NCBI RefSeq assembly: GCF_003576645.1
Contig: NC_044916.1
Span: 27,789,711-27,853,710 of the forward strand
From: Ipomoea triloba
Lineage: Eukaryota; Streptophyta; Magnoliopsida; Solanales; Convolvulaceae
Direction: 5' to 3'
DNA: 64,000 nt
Position numbers and translations under genes: made by a program. Shown one piece after another: positions 49,489 to 60,571 of this stretch; the first letter of the stretch is position 1; each line of letters starts with the position of its first letter. The notes under the pieces are model-generated. The model had not been told where the DNA came from. It worked only from the letters and a program-made list of their open reading frames with translations, and searched no databases.

Positions 49489-52400
49489 ATGGCACTCTAC
49501 ACGCCCGCACTCTCTCTGGGTTTCTTCATTTTTCTTCAAATGCACCTTTCCCTAACAATGGCTGATTCAGGTATCTTCTACCCATCCATATCTCTGCTCA
49601 TTTCACCACTTTCACCTCTCTCTCTCTCTCTGGGATTTACTCCAAAAGTGCTCAACTTTGGACTTTCTTTACCATCTGTTCGGGTAAATTAATGTACAAA
49701 TGTTGTTTCGCGATTTGTCTGGTGTCAAGAATGCCAATATTTCCCTTAAATTTTGAATCTTTAACTTATTTGCAAGTTTTGGGAATAAATGTGCAGTTTG
49801 CCCCTTAGATTTGAGTGGCTCCAACTTCACACTAGCTGCTTCCCTTTGCTCCACCAAAGAATCCAGAGGGAAGTGTTGCCGCTTCATTAATTCCATGGTG
49901 GCCATCTCCGTTGCTCGATATGCAAACGAAACAAGCAACCTCGGAGTTAACTTTGAGGTTTCAGAGATTTGTCTCCGCAGCATTGCACAGACTCTACAGC
50001 TGTACGGGGTTACCAGAAACGCCACTGTTTTCTGCGGTTTTGGGACCAAGATTCCTGTCAACTATGAATGCCAAGGTCGGACCACTGTCACCCAAATGCT
50101 GCAGTCTCCCAAATTTGCCGAGGTTGCTGGGAATTGCAAATCCCCTTTGTCGGCGGAGGGGGCTTGCAAGAAGTGCTTGAATGCTGGCATTTCTTATCTC
50201 CGGAATCTTCTGGGTGTGACTAATAATACAACGTTAAGCACTTGCAGAGATGCAACGTTTGTTGCACTTGCTAGCCCGGTTGACAATGCCACTGCTGTTG
50301 ATATTGCAGGCTGTTTCTTTGGGGTTCAAGGGCTTGTTACTCCTCCAGGTATAATTGAAGCATATGTTCAATCTCAACTGAAAGTTTAAGCGGATAGTTG
50401 GATTGCACATTTACGTTTATATAATTAAAGTAGCATAAGCTGATAGTTGGATTGCACATTTGCGTTTATATAATTAAAGTAGCATAAGCTGATAGTTGGA
50501 TTGCACATTTATGTTTATATATTATATGCTAACATGATTTGATACCAAATTGAAGCATTTGTTCTATCTCAACTAAAAGCACTAGTTGGATTGCACATTT
50601 ATGTTTATATATTATAAGCTCAATAGATATGCTCATATGTGAAGCAAGAACATCCATATCCATTGAGTTCTTCTTTCAGTTTATTGCCATTTTCAGAACT
50701 TCATTCTAGACATTTATCAAGCTCTTAACGTTCTTTAGGTTTTATTCCGTGAAGTGATGAAAATGAAAAGAAAGCCAGAATCTAAAAAAGTTGCTTGTGA
50801 CCTTATTTCAACACAATGTCCTTCAGTAGTCATCTCCAGCCGTCCACACTTTTTAAACAAATGAATTCATCTTTTAATGTTTTTCAGCATATTATCGTCT
50901 ATGATTTGTTAATTCAGCTTTAACATCATCAAGGTAATGACAGAATGTTATTTGATTTTGTTCTATCCCTTTGAAAGTTTCAGGGCCATCTCCGCCACTA
51001 CATTCACCTCAGGTGTCTCCGAGTCCACATGTTGCTTCCAGTCCAACTCAACTTGCCTTGACAACAACCATAAAAGGGGAGCACCATCGATACCACCTGA
51101 CATTGGTTCCAGTTATTGGCATATCAGTTACAGTATTGGCTGTGTTGATGCTTGTTATACTTATTATTCTTATCCGACGGAAAAGCAAGCAACTGGAAGA
51201 ATCTGAGGTTGATAAATTATCTTCAAAAGCCTTCCCGCCTAGAAAATTTCAGGAAGGTACAATTGCAGGCTCGTCGAGACATGACCAGCTGAATATTCTT
51301 TTTTATTGTTAAGATATTTTAACCTGTTTGTTGATGGACTACATACGTGAAATGCATGCAGGCTCCACTTGTATGTTCAGAAAATTCAGCTACAAGGAGA
51401 CAAAAAAGGCAACAAACAACTTTAGCACAATCATCGGACAGGGTGGATTTGGCACTGTGTTTAAAGCTGAGTTCGGTGATGGTTCTGCAGCAGCAGTGAA
51501 GAGGATGGACAAAGTCTCTAAGCAGGCAGAAGATGAGTTCTGTAGAGAAATAGAGCTACTTGCTCGGTTACACCATCGTCATCTTGTTGCTCTAAGAGGC
51601 TTTTGTGTCGAAAAACATGAAAGGTATTCTTTCACATATATAAATACTTATGCCCCTCGATTCGAGTGAGAGTAAAATCAAGATATTCATATTCTTCCAT
51701 ATTCTTGTTTAATTTTAACTTCGAATGCCACCGATACTGATAAACATCATCGTGCAGATTTCTCATGTACGAGTATATGGCAAATGGAAGCTTAAAGGAT
51801 CACCTCCATTGTATTCTTCTTATCTTTGTATTTTGTATTTTTATTTTTATTTCCCCCCATTTTTGGGCTTATTTCACATAAAGTTGTTTCTGAGATGGGG
51901 AAAAAAAACTGATAATAATACAAGTGGTTTTCTGTGGGAAATCTACCTACTGAATGAATAGTAATATGCAAATTAATCATATGGCAGGTAGAAACGATGC
52001 ATATTGACCCACAAGTGAGTTTGTTCTACCTGAACACTAAATGATATCTAGCTAAAAAGGCATGGGGAAAAGGGGAAATAAAATCGAGTTCTTTTGCATT
52101 CTATATCTTTCATGTCATTGTGATTACACAAAAGAATGTGAATTGTTTGATTTTGTTTCTTCTCTCACTGCCTAACAGTCCTTTTATTTTTGAAGCTCCC
52201 GGCAGGGCTCCTCTCAATTGGTGTACCAGAATTCAAATTGCAATTGATGTGGCAAATGCTTTGGTATTGATTGGTTATTCCAAATAACTTTCAGATTTCG
52301 TTATGGCTCAGTTATCGTTTTGATGACTAAATTTCACCTCCATGCAGGAATATCTCCATTTCTATTGTGACCCTCCACTGTGCCATAGAGACATCAAGTC

Positions 52401-53230
52401 GAGCAATATTTTGCTGGATGAGAACTTTGTTGCAAAGGTAATTCTAAATTTCTAACCGAACTATAAGTAATCATCAAACTGTTTTTTCTAAGAGTACTCT
52501 AGATACACTATCTTTGCCTTGAATTGTCTTCCAGGTTGCAGATTTTGGCCTTGCCCATGCTTCAAAAGACGGCTCAATTTGTTTTGAACCTGTCAGCACA
52601 GATATCAGGGGAACCCCAGGTTAGAAAGAGCTATTTTGCAATGAAATAAGTTTATTTTTTCTTTATTTATAGGCTAAAGATATGATGTTGCGGGTATAAT
52701 TCGTAGGTTACATGGACCCTGAGTATGTTATCACACAGGAGCTTACTGAGAAAAGTGATATATATAGTTATGGAGTTGTATTACTAGAGCTAGTTACTTC
52801 AAGACGAGCGATTCAAGACAACAAGAATTTGGTAGAGTGGGCCCAAATATACATAATGTCTGATTCGAGGATAACTGAACTTGTGGATCCCGACATTGGA
52901 GACTCGTTTGACTTTGATCAACTTCAGACCCTAGTGGCAATCATAAGATGGTGCACGCAAAGAGAAGGGAGTGCGAGGCCTTCCATCAAGCAGGTCCTCA
53001 GGCTTCTATATGAGTGTGCGGACCCAATGCACAATGGGTTTGTCGAAGAGTATGATGAAGTTGAAGGTAGGGGAAGGACGAGCAGAGCTAGAGGGCATAG
53101 TGGGGCTTTTCACAGTGGCGACGCAAGATGTCTAGCTTCCTCGTCAAGTACTTCCAGGTCATATTGTAGTAGGAGCTTCCTAATCGAAAGCGGCTCTCCA
53201 GAGTCTCCTTCCAATATACCATCCTTCTGA
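49489..53230 (+). CDS. SPARK-domain receptor-like protein kinase (At1g49730-like)
   Basis: Nine exons join in frame: 49489-49570, 49797-50348, 50984-51256, 51362-51623, 51758-51810, 52196-52263, 52348-52437, 52535-52619 and 52707-53230, giving 662 residues. A signal peptide (1-25) is followed by a Cys-rich extracellular SPARK-type domain (about 29-205: [17 protein letters not shown] to CFFGVQGL), a Pro/Ser-rich linker, a transmembrane helix (about 252-275) and a Ser/Thr kinase. The kinase is intact: glycine loop GQGGFGTVF at 328-336, K349, HRD at 443-445, DFG at 463-465 and GYMDPEY. It is therefore an RD kinase expected to be active. Relatives with this architecture include kinases linked to arbuscular mycorrhiza (ARK1), but this subgroup also exists in Arabidopsis, so a symbiotic role is not implied. 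The C-terminal tail is Ser-rich. Ligand unknown. Confidence 0.94.
50349..50640 (+). repeat. LTR/TRIM-like dispersed repeat, copy D, with a 49-bp tandem array (intronic)
   Basis: The repeat starts at the donor of RLK intron 2 (GTATAATTGAAGCATATG) and continues with TCAATCTCAACTGAAAGTTT. It then has three tandem units of about 49 bases from 50390, each reading G(C)TGATAGTTGGATTGCACA...; the first two end in TTAAAGTAGCATAA. A second partial copy follows with GATACCAAATTGAAGCATTT at about 50541. Same family as 6662, 25757 and 39918. Confidence 0.65.
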
Positions 53231-53771
53231 GATCAACCATCAGGCGTTTCGCTCTTCTAAAATGACATCTTTCGGCCTACCAAGTTGGCCAATATATCGT
53301 ACAGGAAGCAAAGGATTATAGATCGATGCAGTGCTGCAGTTTTGCTGAAGGGAGTGTAGTGTTCCTGTTAAAGAGCAGCCACTAATTCAAACAAACTGTG
53401 TCGTCGTTTGGCCTGCACGGGCTTAACTCATTGGTACAGTAGGCAGTATTTGGAAGAAGAAATGTATCGTCCTTTGGAGTAAAGGCTACAAACACCAATG
53501 TATTGTACTATAGAAATCTTATTCTTTTGTTATGATGGTTCTTTTGATGATTGCCAGAAAGTTTAAAGGGAGGAATTAGTGGTATTTTCCCTCTTATGTT
53601 TTCTTCTATTGCCACAATGGGTCATCAGTGTTCTTGAAATCATTCAAGTTTGATTGTGAGTTTATGTATCACAGTGCAGTTCACAAGCTAGCAAGATGAC
53701 ACATTAGCTATAGAGATGTGTATTTTTCAATTCTTTGTTTTATTTTTGTAATGAGAACTTGTTTTGAAATC

Positions 53772-53777
53772 AATAAA
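53772..53777 (+). terminator. poly(A) signal candidate for the SPARK kinase gene
   Basis: AATAAA lies 541 bases after the stop codon in an AT-rich context. Use is inferred. Confidence 0.35.
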
Positions 53778-54949
53778 GGAAATATATAAATCAATGACAA
53801 GGCACAAAACACCCCTTGCATTAATGGGAATAGTTGAGTAGAATGTCACTGGTTGCTAAGTAAAACAACTTTGTTCTAAACTGGAATCATATATCTATAA
53901 TTGCTATCAGTGATGATACAGAATACATCATTGCCAACATGGACAAGGGAATATTCTCTTCCCAGAATACACAAATTTTGTGAGTTGCAGTGAAGCACCA
54001 ATCTCTAGGGGGCACCCCATATCTCTGTTTAAGCTAAAGACTCTAAAACACAAAACCTAAAATAACTGCAGATCTGTTGGTTGTTTAAAAGTCTGGCAAC
54101 AGCATTTGCAATCAATACGAAAGGGGAGAAAACTCACTGCTAGCACATCTACAGTACCATTTCCATTCTTCAATGAGGTGAGGCAACGGAAAGCACCAAA
54201 ACAGAGTCCAAAAGAACGCCTGTACTCGTAGGGGACACTCCAACAGTAAGGTATCCTTTTCAAGAGATGGACGAGCCTCATATCTAGAGATAGCACTTCA
54301 TTTGATTCAACAAACTGCACAGAAGAATCCCTTAAGCAGGACTTAGTCAGGAATGAATGATAAAACAAAAGTAGACAAAGTATCATTAGGCTGCCTAAAG
54401 TGCTATGGCATTAGGCTGTCACCTTCGCCAGCAATCATACTCCACAAATTTCAACTTCTTCTACAGACCATCATGTATAGTAATCTGGTGTATACCAACT
54501 TATATGCTACAATGCTAAAATATGCTGCTTACTCTTTTCTCATGGCAAAATCTCAAATATGGGCAGTAAAGGCAAATGAAGATGAAAAACAATACATGTG
54601 TTATAAAGCACCATATTTCTGTAAATTACATCCCCCAGCATGGCTAAAAAGATGTCTGCAAAGAACAACTCAAAGTTGTACTTATGAATATTATATATAG
54701 AAAGTTTGCCAAAGATGGGCAGATCAGTTTCAGCAATTTCATCATTAGTATTAACTGGCAATTCAAGACAAGAAACACCAACCACACAAGACTTTTTCCT
54801 TCCCTTCAAACTTTATGAAACTTTAGTACAGAAGAAAGCTATGAAAAGGAAAAGGCCAAAACAGGCCAAGTGCAGGGTAGAACAAGCATACCTCAGGTAC
54901 AGACTCTAAAGGAAGTAGAGACATTATCAACAGAAATTGTCAACTCTTT
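53778..54949. other. convergent 3' region between the SPARK kinase and NYN genes
   Basis: No coding region was recognised on either strand. The right part is probably the 3' untranslated region of the minus-strand NYN gene, possibly spliced. Confidence 0.4.
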
Positions 54950-56533
54950 CTAGCCACCAACAGCAGTCAAAAACTTTCTTTTGCTAGCAGGTTCCTCACG
55001 TACAACCACCACATCTTTTACCTTATCTAGCAGTTCTTCCAGCTCATTCACACCCAAGCTCTTGTAATCCAGTGGTCTCTTGTACCGCTGCTGATATATT
55101 GCCTCAAAACAGCCAAGGAAAATTCGACATGAATAGCTCACTAAAATCTCTTGGAGCTCATACTTGAACTTCTCAAGGCTCTTGTTAGTAATTTCTGATA
55201 GTGTCACCATTTCTAAATTAGATTTCTCCGGTCTCCCCCTATGTTCTTCAACAATTATTTGTTCATCATCTGAGAACTCATCTGAGGATCCAGCTCCTAT
55301 TGTGGCCTTAGTGTTATCTTCCTGAACACCTTTTCCTTTTTTATCTTTTTTCGCCTGATTCTGTGGAGGAGCACTTGGTCCAGCTCTTGTGTTACGGAGA
55401 TAGACAAACTTCTTTTGACCTTTCCCCTCCACAGCCAATGCATCACCAATCTTCTTCAGAAGGTTTACGAGTTTCAATGCTCCATACTCTGACACATAAA
55501 GAGGCCTCCCATAAAGTTTCTGGTATTCCGCAGGAAGGCGTGTAAGAGGCAGACAGCCTCCACAGAGCTCAAGCAATTTCACTAGCTGTCCCTTTAAACC
55601 ATTGAGATCCCCAGGCTGAATCCATGTGAAGTCATTCTGGTCATAGTTGGAAACAGTTCCAGCTGAAACGTCATTTAAACCAGATGGAAGACTTTGAGAT
55701 CTCATACCTGCAGAGTAATATGGCACAGAAGTTGAAGTGCTATTGTATTCAGCTAGAGTCTGTGAAATCATCGAGTAGTCCCTTGTACTGCAATAGCTCT
55801 GTGAGATGCCTCTGTAGACTATCGCCTCTTCTTCATTTTGAAAATCTGAGTTATCATTAATAGGACATGCCATAAGAGCACCAGCAATGTCTGTTGTTCC
55901 TCCACGAGGAGGATACAACCCCTTTTTGGGAGGCAGAAACCCATCACCACGAGCCACACTTGGCCAGTCCCAAACAAACCTTCCTGCATTACAGAGAGCT
56001 GATGAAACACCCACACCAGAAGGAATGACAAGAATCACAGTATATCCACGTTGACCAAGAATGTGAAGCGCAGGAGAAAAATCCACGTCCCCAGATATAA
56101 GCATAATTGAAGAGGGTGGAAGATTGTCAAGAGCAAAAAGAAACATGTCAACCAAGATGGCCTTATCAGCAGCATCTTTCCTTCCATTGGGAACATCTAT
56201 AAGTTTAACCCCCGTTCTCTGACAACCCTCCCTTAATCGCCTCGGGAAGGCGTTAAAATCTCCATAAGCAGAAAACATTGTGACAGCTCCATTAATTACA
56301 GGATGGACATGCAAAGCCATTCTTATATTTCCAGCTACATCTTCTGGGCGCACATCACTTGGAACCGGACAATTCTCTATATCCCAAAGAATGGCCACAG
56401 GTCCATTCAAGCAATCAGAGCTCTGCTGAGGATGAGGAAAGGCGGATCTCATGTTGGCAGTTAAGATGGCTTTACCACTTTTGTCTGATGATTCTGAAGA
56501 CAGGATAAGAGGCAACACATTTGAATGTGCCAT
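54950..56533 (-). CDS. NYN-domain and OST-HTH/LOTUS-domain protein, MARF1-like
   Basis: An intact single coding exon of 527 residues. Residues 46-190 form an NYN (PIN-like) ribonuclease domain. The acidic residues expected to bind metal are present: D51 in LWDIENCP, D123 in KDAADKAILVDM, and D149 and D151 in SGDVDFSP. Two OST-HTH (LOTUS) domains follow at about 308-380 and 452-522, separated by a Lys-rich and acidic linker. This order, NYN then OST-HTH repeats, is that of MARF1/limkain b1-like proteins, which bind and cut RNA; LOTUS domains bind RNA, including G-quadruplexes. A role in mRNA turnover or silencing is therefore likely but unproven. The ATG at 56533 is the first in frame; the upstream in-frame TTG is not a start. 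The leader is probably spliced (see 56534-57750). Confidence 0.9.
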   Translation of the reverse strand: MAHSNVLPLILSSESSDKSGKAILTANMRSAFPHPQQSSDCLNGPVAILWDIENCPVPSDVRPEDVAGNIRMALHVHPVINGAVTMFSAYGDFNAFPRRLREGCQRTGVKLIDVPNGRKDAADKAILVDMFLFALDNLPPSSIMLISGDVDFSPALHILGQRGYTVILVIPSGVGVSSALCNAGRFVWDWPSVARGDGFLPPKKGLYPPRGGTTDIAGALMACPINDNSDFQNEEEAIVYRGISQSYCSTRDYSMISQTLAEYNSTSTSVPYYSAGMRSQSLPSGLNDVSAGTVSNYDQNDFTWIQPGDLNGLKGQLVKLLELCGGCLPLTRLPAEYQKLYGRPLYVSEYGALKLVNLLKKIGDALAVEGKGQKKFVYLRNTRAGPSAPPQNQAKKDKKGKGVQEDNTKATIGAGSSDEFSDDEQIIVEEHRGRPEKSNLEMVTLSEITNKSLEKFKYELQEILVSYSCRIFLGCFEAIYQQRYKRPLDYKSLGVNELEELLDKVKDVVVVREEPASKRKFLTAVGG

Positions 56534-57750
56534 CAACTATCTCATAAAAAAATCACTGCAATCCTGGCTTCACATGATAGTAAAAAAGGCACCAAAAAGA
56601 CGATAGTAAACACTTTGAGCAACTAAAAGATCAACATAGGTCTAGAACATTTTAACAAGGGATCCACCAAAGCCATAATAGAAAACAGTATTTATATAGC
56701 AAGGAAATCATTGATGAGCTTCTCATGATAATAAACCGTTATTGACCTATGATATTCCCCAATTTCCTTTCCAAATATTAGTCATGTTTCAAGGGAATGA
56801 ACAACAGGAGAGAACCATAATTATTGTTTTTATTTAATAAATGCCCTCTTTCTTAACTAGTCTCCAATAACTATAAAAGGAATTTAAATTTTTTAAAGTA
56901 CTTATGGTATTGTTTTTCTATTTCAGGAGTTTTGTACCAGAAAATACCTCTCTTGAATCATGCTAGGTTGTTGTTTATGGGAATCAGTGCAGGATACAGC
57001 TATTGCAACTTAGACGAGTACTAAATACTCAGTTGTAATTATCCAAGAAATTCTACTCGGTTTCACAAACACCTGATATGCCGACCTTGCATAGAAATTT
57101 TTTGCATTTCCCTCAGCTTTTCTGCGAAATTTCTCTCTTTTTTCCACTCAATTCCCCCACAATTTCGATTCCAGCTCTAGCTATTACTCAGCTCTACCTA
57201 CCACCAAACAACTATCCGGCAAAAGCTTTCTTTGATTTTTTTTTAAAAAAAAAAAAAAAACTTTATAACGAACACAAGTCAAGGTTGAAACCCAATGAGT
57301 GTCACATCAAATTCATAGCCACAGCACACAATTAGTCAATTACAAACACCAAATTGATGAAATTCGTAATCAGCAACTAAAGGAAAAGACTTTAGCCTAC
57401 TGGAAAAAAGGGGGGGAAATCCAATTATCTATACTCAGATATTGAAGGATCTAAGGCACAATCAGAAACGAGTTCCAATACAGTGAGTGGTGTGAATAAA
57501 CAAATCGCAAAATCAAGAATTTATTAAATAAATAAATAAAAACGAGGAACCAGAAAGAAGCTTACCCGAATCTGGCGCGGAGCCGATGATTTAAGAAGAA
57601 ATATAAAGAAAAAGGGTGTTTGCAGCGTTGCTAAGGATGAAGAATAGTAGGTTAACCGGAGAGGATTTTGGTCTGACCAACCGGGCGGGCAAAGGATAGA
57701 GAAGAATTCGGAATCCTAGACCGCCTTCCTTCGCTTCGGGGCGCTGTAAT
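56534..57750 (-). promoter_or_regulatory. 5' leader, leader intron and proximal promoter of the NYN gene
   Basis: On the minus strand a donor GG/GTAAGC lies at 57566, and acceptor candidates (ATTGCAG or GAGATAG) lie just before the ATG near 56536-56555. This suggests a roughly 1-kb intron in the leader, as for the RING ligase gene. The GC-richer stretch 57570-57750 would be the first exon and promoter. Confidence 0.4.
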
Positions 57751-58888
57751 AATAGTACCAAAACTTTTGTTCTCTATTTCCCGTAATTGGGGTTTTAAAC
57801 GTTTTTTGACGCAATTAAGTTTCAATTCTTTGTGCGTGTTTAAAGTCTTAAAGCAATAGTTATGTCATCATGGACTGCATATACATACTTTTCGTTAACT
57901 GATTATGTATTTTTTTTAGTGAGCTTGAGAATTTTTTATTTTTTATTTTTAAATCTAAAATAAACCTAAAAGATATAAATCAATAATTACAACCAAAAAC
58001 TATAATAACATTAAAACAATTTACTAATGTAATAAAATAATAATTACAGACATTAAGTATTTTTAAAAAAAAAAACACTTGACAACTTGAGTCAAAGTTG
58101 TTCATGCATATATTTAAGTTGTAATCCCTCCTCCTCAAATTTCATTTTTTTGTTACAATAAAGAAAAACAAAGTAACATAATTTCTATTATCAATGTAAT
58201 ATTCCAAATATTTAAATGAGATAAGGAGAAATCAAATTTCAACATTATGAATAATATATATATATATATATATACGCGCGCGCGAGATCAGGTTCAAGTG
58301 CGATTGTACAGATGTACTGCCAAACAATTCTAAATGAACTGTCAAGCATTTTCAAATGCATCAGAGTTGTCTTGATACTCATCTTTCTCCCCGTGTCACC
58401 ACAAAAGTTTCTAAATGTACTTCCAGCTATCATCAAATGCACATCGTTAAACATTATCAAATACACTTTTAGTTATCTCTTTTTCATTGATTTTCAACAT
58501 TTGATATGCACCGTCAAACATTTCTAAATTACACAATCAAACATTTTCAATCGACATTTGATATGCACTGTCAAGCATTTCTAAATGCACACTCAAGTAT
58601 TTTCAAATGCATTTATGCATTGTAGTGGTGGTGGAGGTGATGGTGATTGTGTTGGCGGCGATGACTGGGGGTGATTGATTGCTCTACTGCTGCAAACGAA
58701 AAATGACTTCCTCGAAAAAAAGGGGGAAATCATTTTCCGAAAAATCCCCTTTATTTTTCATTGATCATACCCTTATTTTCCATTGACTTCCATTTTTCCC
58801 CTCTAGTCAAACATTAAAAATCCAAAAAATAATTTCTGAAAATCATTTTTCAAATTTTCAAACGCAGCATGTGGAATTTCAATGTGGA
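57751..58888. other. intergenic, no gene recognised
   Basis: AT-rich to 58250, then a TA/CG microsatellite (58253-58283) and the short-repeat block 58300-58620. From 58640 to 58870 the sequence resembles, in reverse, the left end of the MITE family at 45623 (complement reads GCTGCGTTTGAAAATTTG, AAAAATGATTTTCAG). No coding region. Confidence 0.4.
58300..58620. repeat. short repeats built on CAAACATTTTCAAATGCAC
   Basis: About nine degenerate units of 25-40 bases contain TCAA(A/G)CATTT(T/C)(C/T)AAATGCAC or a close variant. Non-coding. Confidence 0.55.
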
Positions 58889-58893
58889 AAATG

Positions 58894-60566
58894 TGATACA
58901 CCATCGATTGACCATGATCATGTAGCAAGAATAATGTATATTACCTTATATATGTAATTAGGAAAATAATTAGCATTTATATGTAATTAGTAATTAGGAA
59001 AATAATTGGTCATTCCATTATTATAAATACATTATTTTAGGAAGTAAGATAGTATATATAGGGTATTCTATGTAATGTAAAGGAGGCAGAAAATTATATT
59101 GACGAGTCTTCATTTTCTTTCATTATATTGTTTTTTGTTTTGGAGTTATCGTAACTCGAATACGGATTGGAGCCAGAAGCCTGCTCGAAAGGTTTCTTTC
59201 GTTACGTACTAAATTTTAGTACGTAACATTGGTGCTTTCATTGATTATATTGGTGAGAGAATCCTTTATCCTTTTATTTTATTTTATTTTATTTCATTTT
59301 TGGAACCTTCCCTTAGAAACTTAAAAAAAAAAAAAAAAAAAAAACCCAAAAAAAAACCACGCAGATTGAGCAACAAGCATTTACATTTCTTCCATTGCTG
59401 ATTTTTTCATCATAATTCTTGAAATCAACTTATTGATTTGTTTACATACCATTATGGCAAATCTGTTAGTAACAAATCTTTCAGTTTTAGTCCATCATCA
59501 AACTATCTACACCAATAATCTGAATCTCCAACTTCAAACCATTAATCAAACTTTGCAAAGTTTGATTGTATCAATTGAGGAGATTAACCATGGCACTGGC
59601 AATTATTCGTCTCACAACAATCTTCATAAATTGGAAAAAGATCAGCGTCAACTAGATGGCCCGAGAAAGTATATAGATATCCTCAAGGAAACAATGCCAA
59701 AAGATCAACTATAGTTTGAGGTGTCAATGAATGTGGTTGATGATAAAAGTGTTCATGATCTCAAGGAGTTAAGCATGGACAAAAATTTACACATTTTCGA
59801 CAAGGCTCCACCATTGATATCACCACCATCCCCTCGTAATATCCCATTGACAGTTGAAGATCCAATGTCAGTTATGAAGAATTATACAAGTTTGAGTTCT
59901 AATGAGGATGGAATTGTGCTAGAAAAGATTTATGTGCCACTAGTTTCTTCTAGTGAAGAAATCAATCTCATGGCAAACACAGTTTATATCCAGGAGAACA
60001 CACTGCAAGGTACAATATATTTTGTTACTGGGCTACACAATGAGGAATTCTCATTTGTCTCTATATTGCAATGGTGTTGGTTTGGTCGAACCTTGTACCT
60101 AATGTACAATCTTCCTAACATTATTTTTCAACCAAAAATCTGGGTTGAATATTTGTGTTGGATAGAACTCAAGAGATGAACCACTTATACATCCACCTTG
60201 AGGACAAGGTGATTTTCGAAGGGGCAACGAGTGATACACCATCGATTGACCATGATCATGTAGCAAGAATAATGTATATTACCTTATATATGTAATTAGG
60301 AAAATAATTAGCATTTATATGTAATTAGTAATTAGGAAAATAATTGGTTATTCCATTATTATAAATACATTATTTTAGGAAGTAAGATAGTATATATAGG
60401 GTATTCTATGTAATGTAAAGGAGGCAGAAAATTATGTTGACGAGTCTTCATTTTCTTTCATTATATTGTTTTTTGTTTTGGAGTTATCGTAACTCGAATA
60501 CGGATTGGAGCCAGAAGCCTGCTCGAAAGGTTTCTTTCGTTACGTACTAAATTTTAGTACGTAACA
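58894..60566 (+). mobile_element. young non-autonomous LTR retrotransposon (1673 bp)
   Basis: Two LTRs of 335 bases (58894-59228 and 60232-60566) begin TGATACACC and end ACGTAACA, and differ by only two substitutions by eye. AAATG flanks the element exactly (58889-58893 and 60567-60571). The internal 1003 bases are too short for gag-pol. They start with TTGGTGCTTTCATTGA where the primer-binding site belongs. Close to the 3' LTR a frame reads HLEDKVIFEGATS, resembling the end of Ty3/gypsy-type polyproteins, and a purine-rich tract precedes the LTR. Two open stretches (59433-59714 and 59721-60179) match no known retroviral-type domain. The element depends on enzymes made elsewhere. It was inserted recently. 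Confidence 0.93.
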
Positions 60567-60571
60567 AAATG

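Noticed and set aside
56534..56536. Extra first codon (TTG) of the NYN protein
   Set aside because: Not an ATG; the real start is the next codon, 56533.
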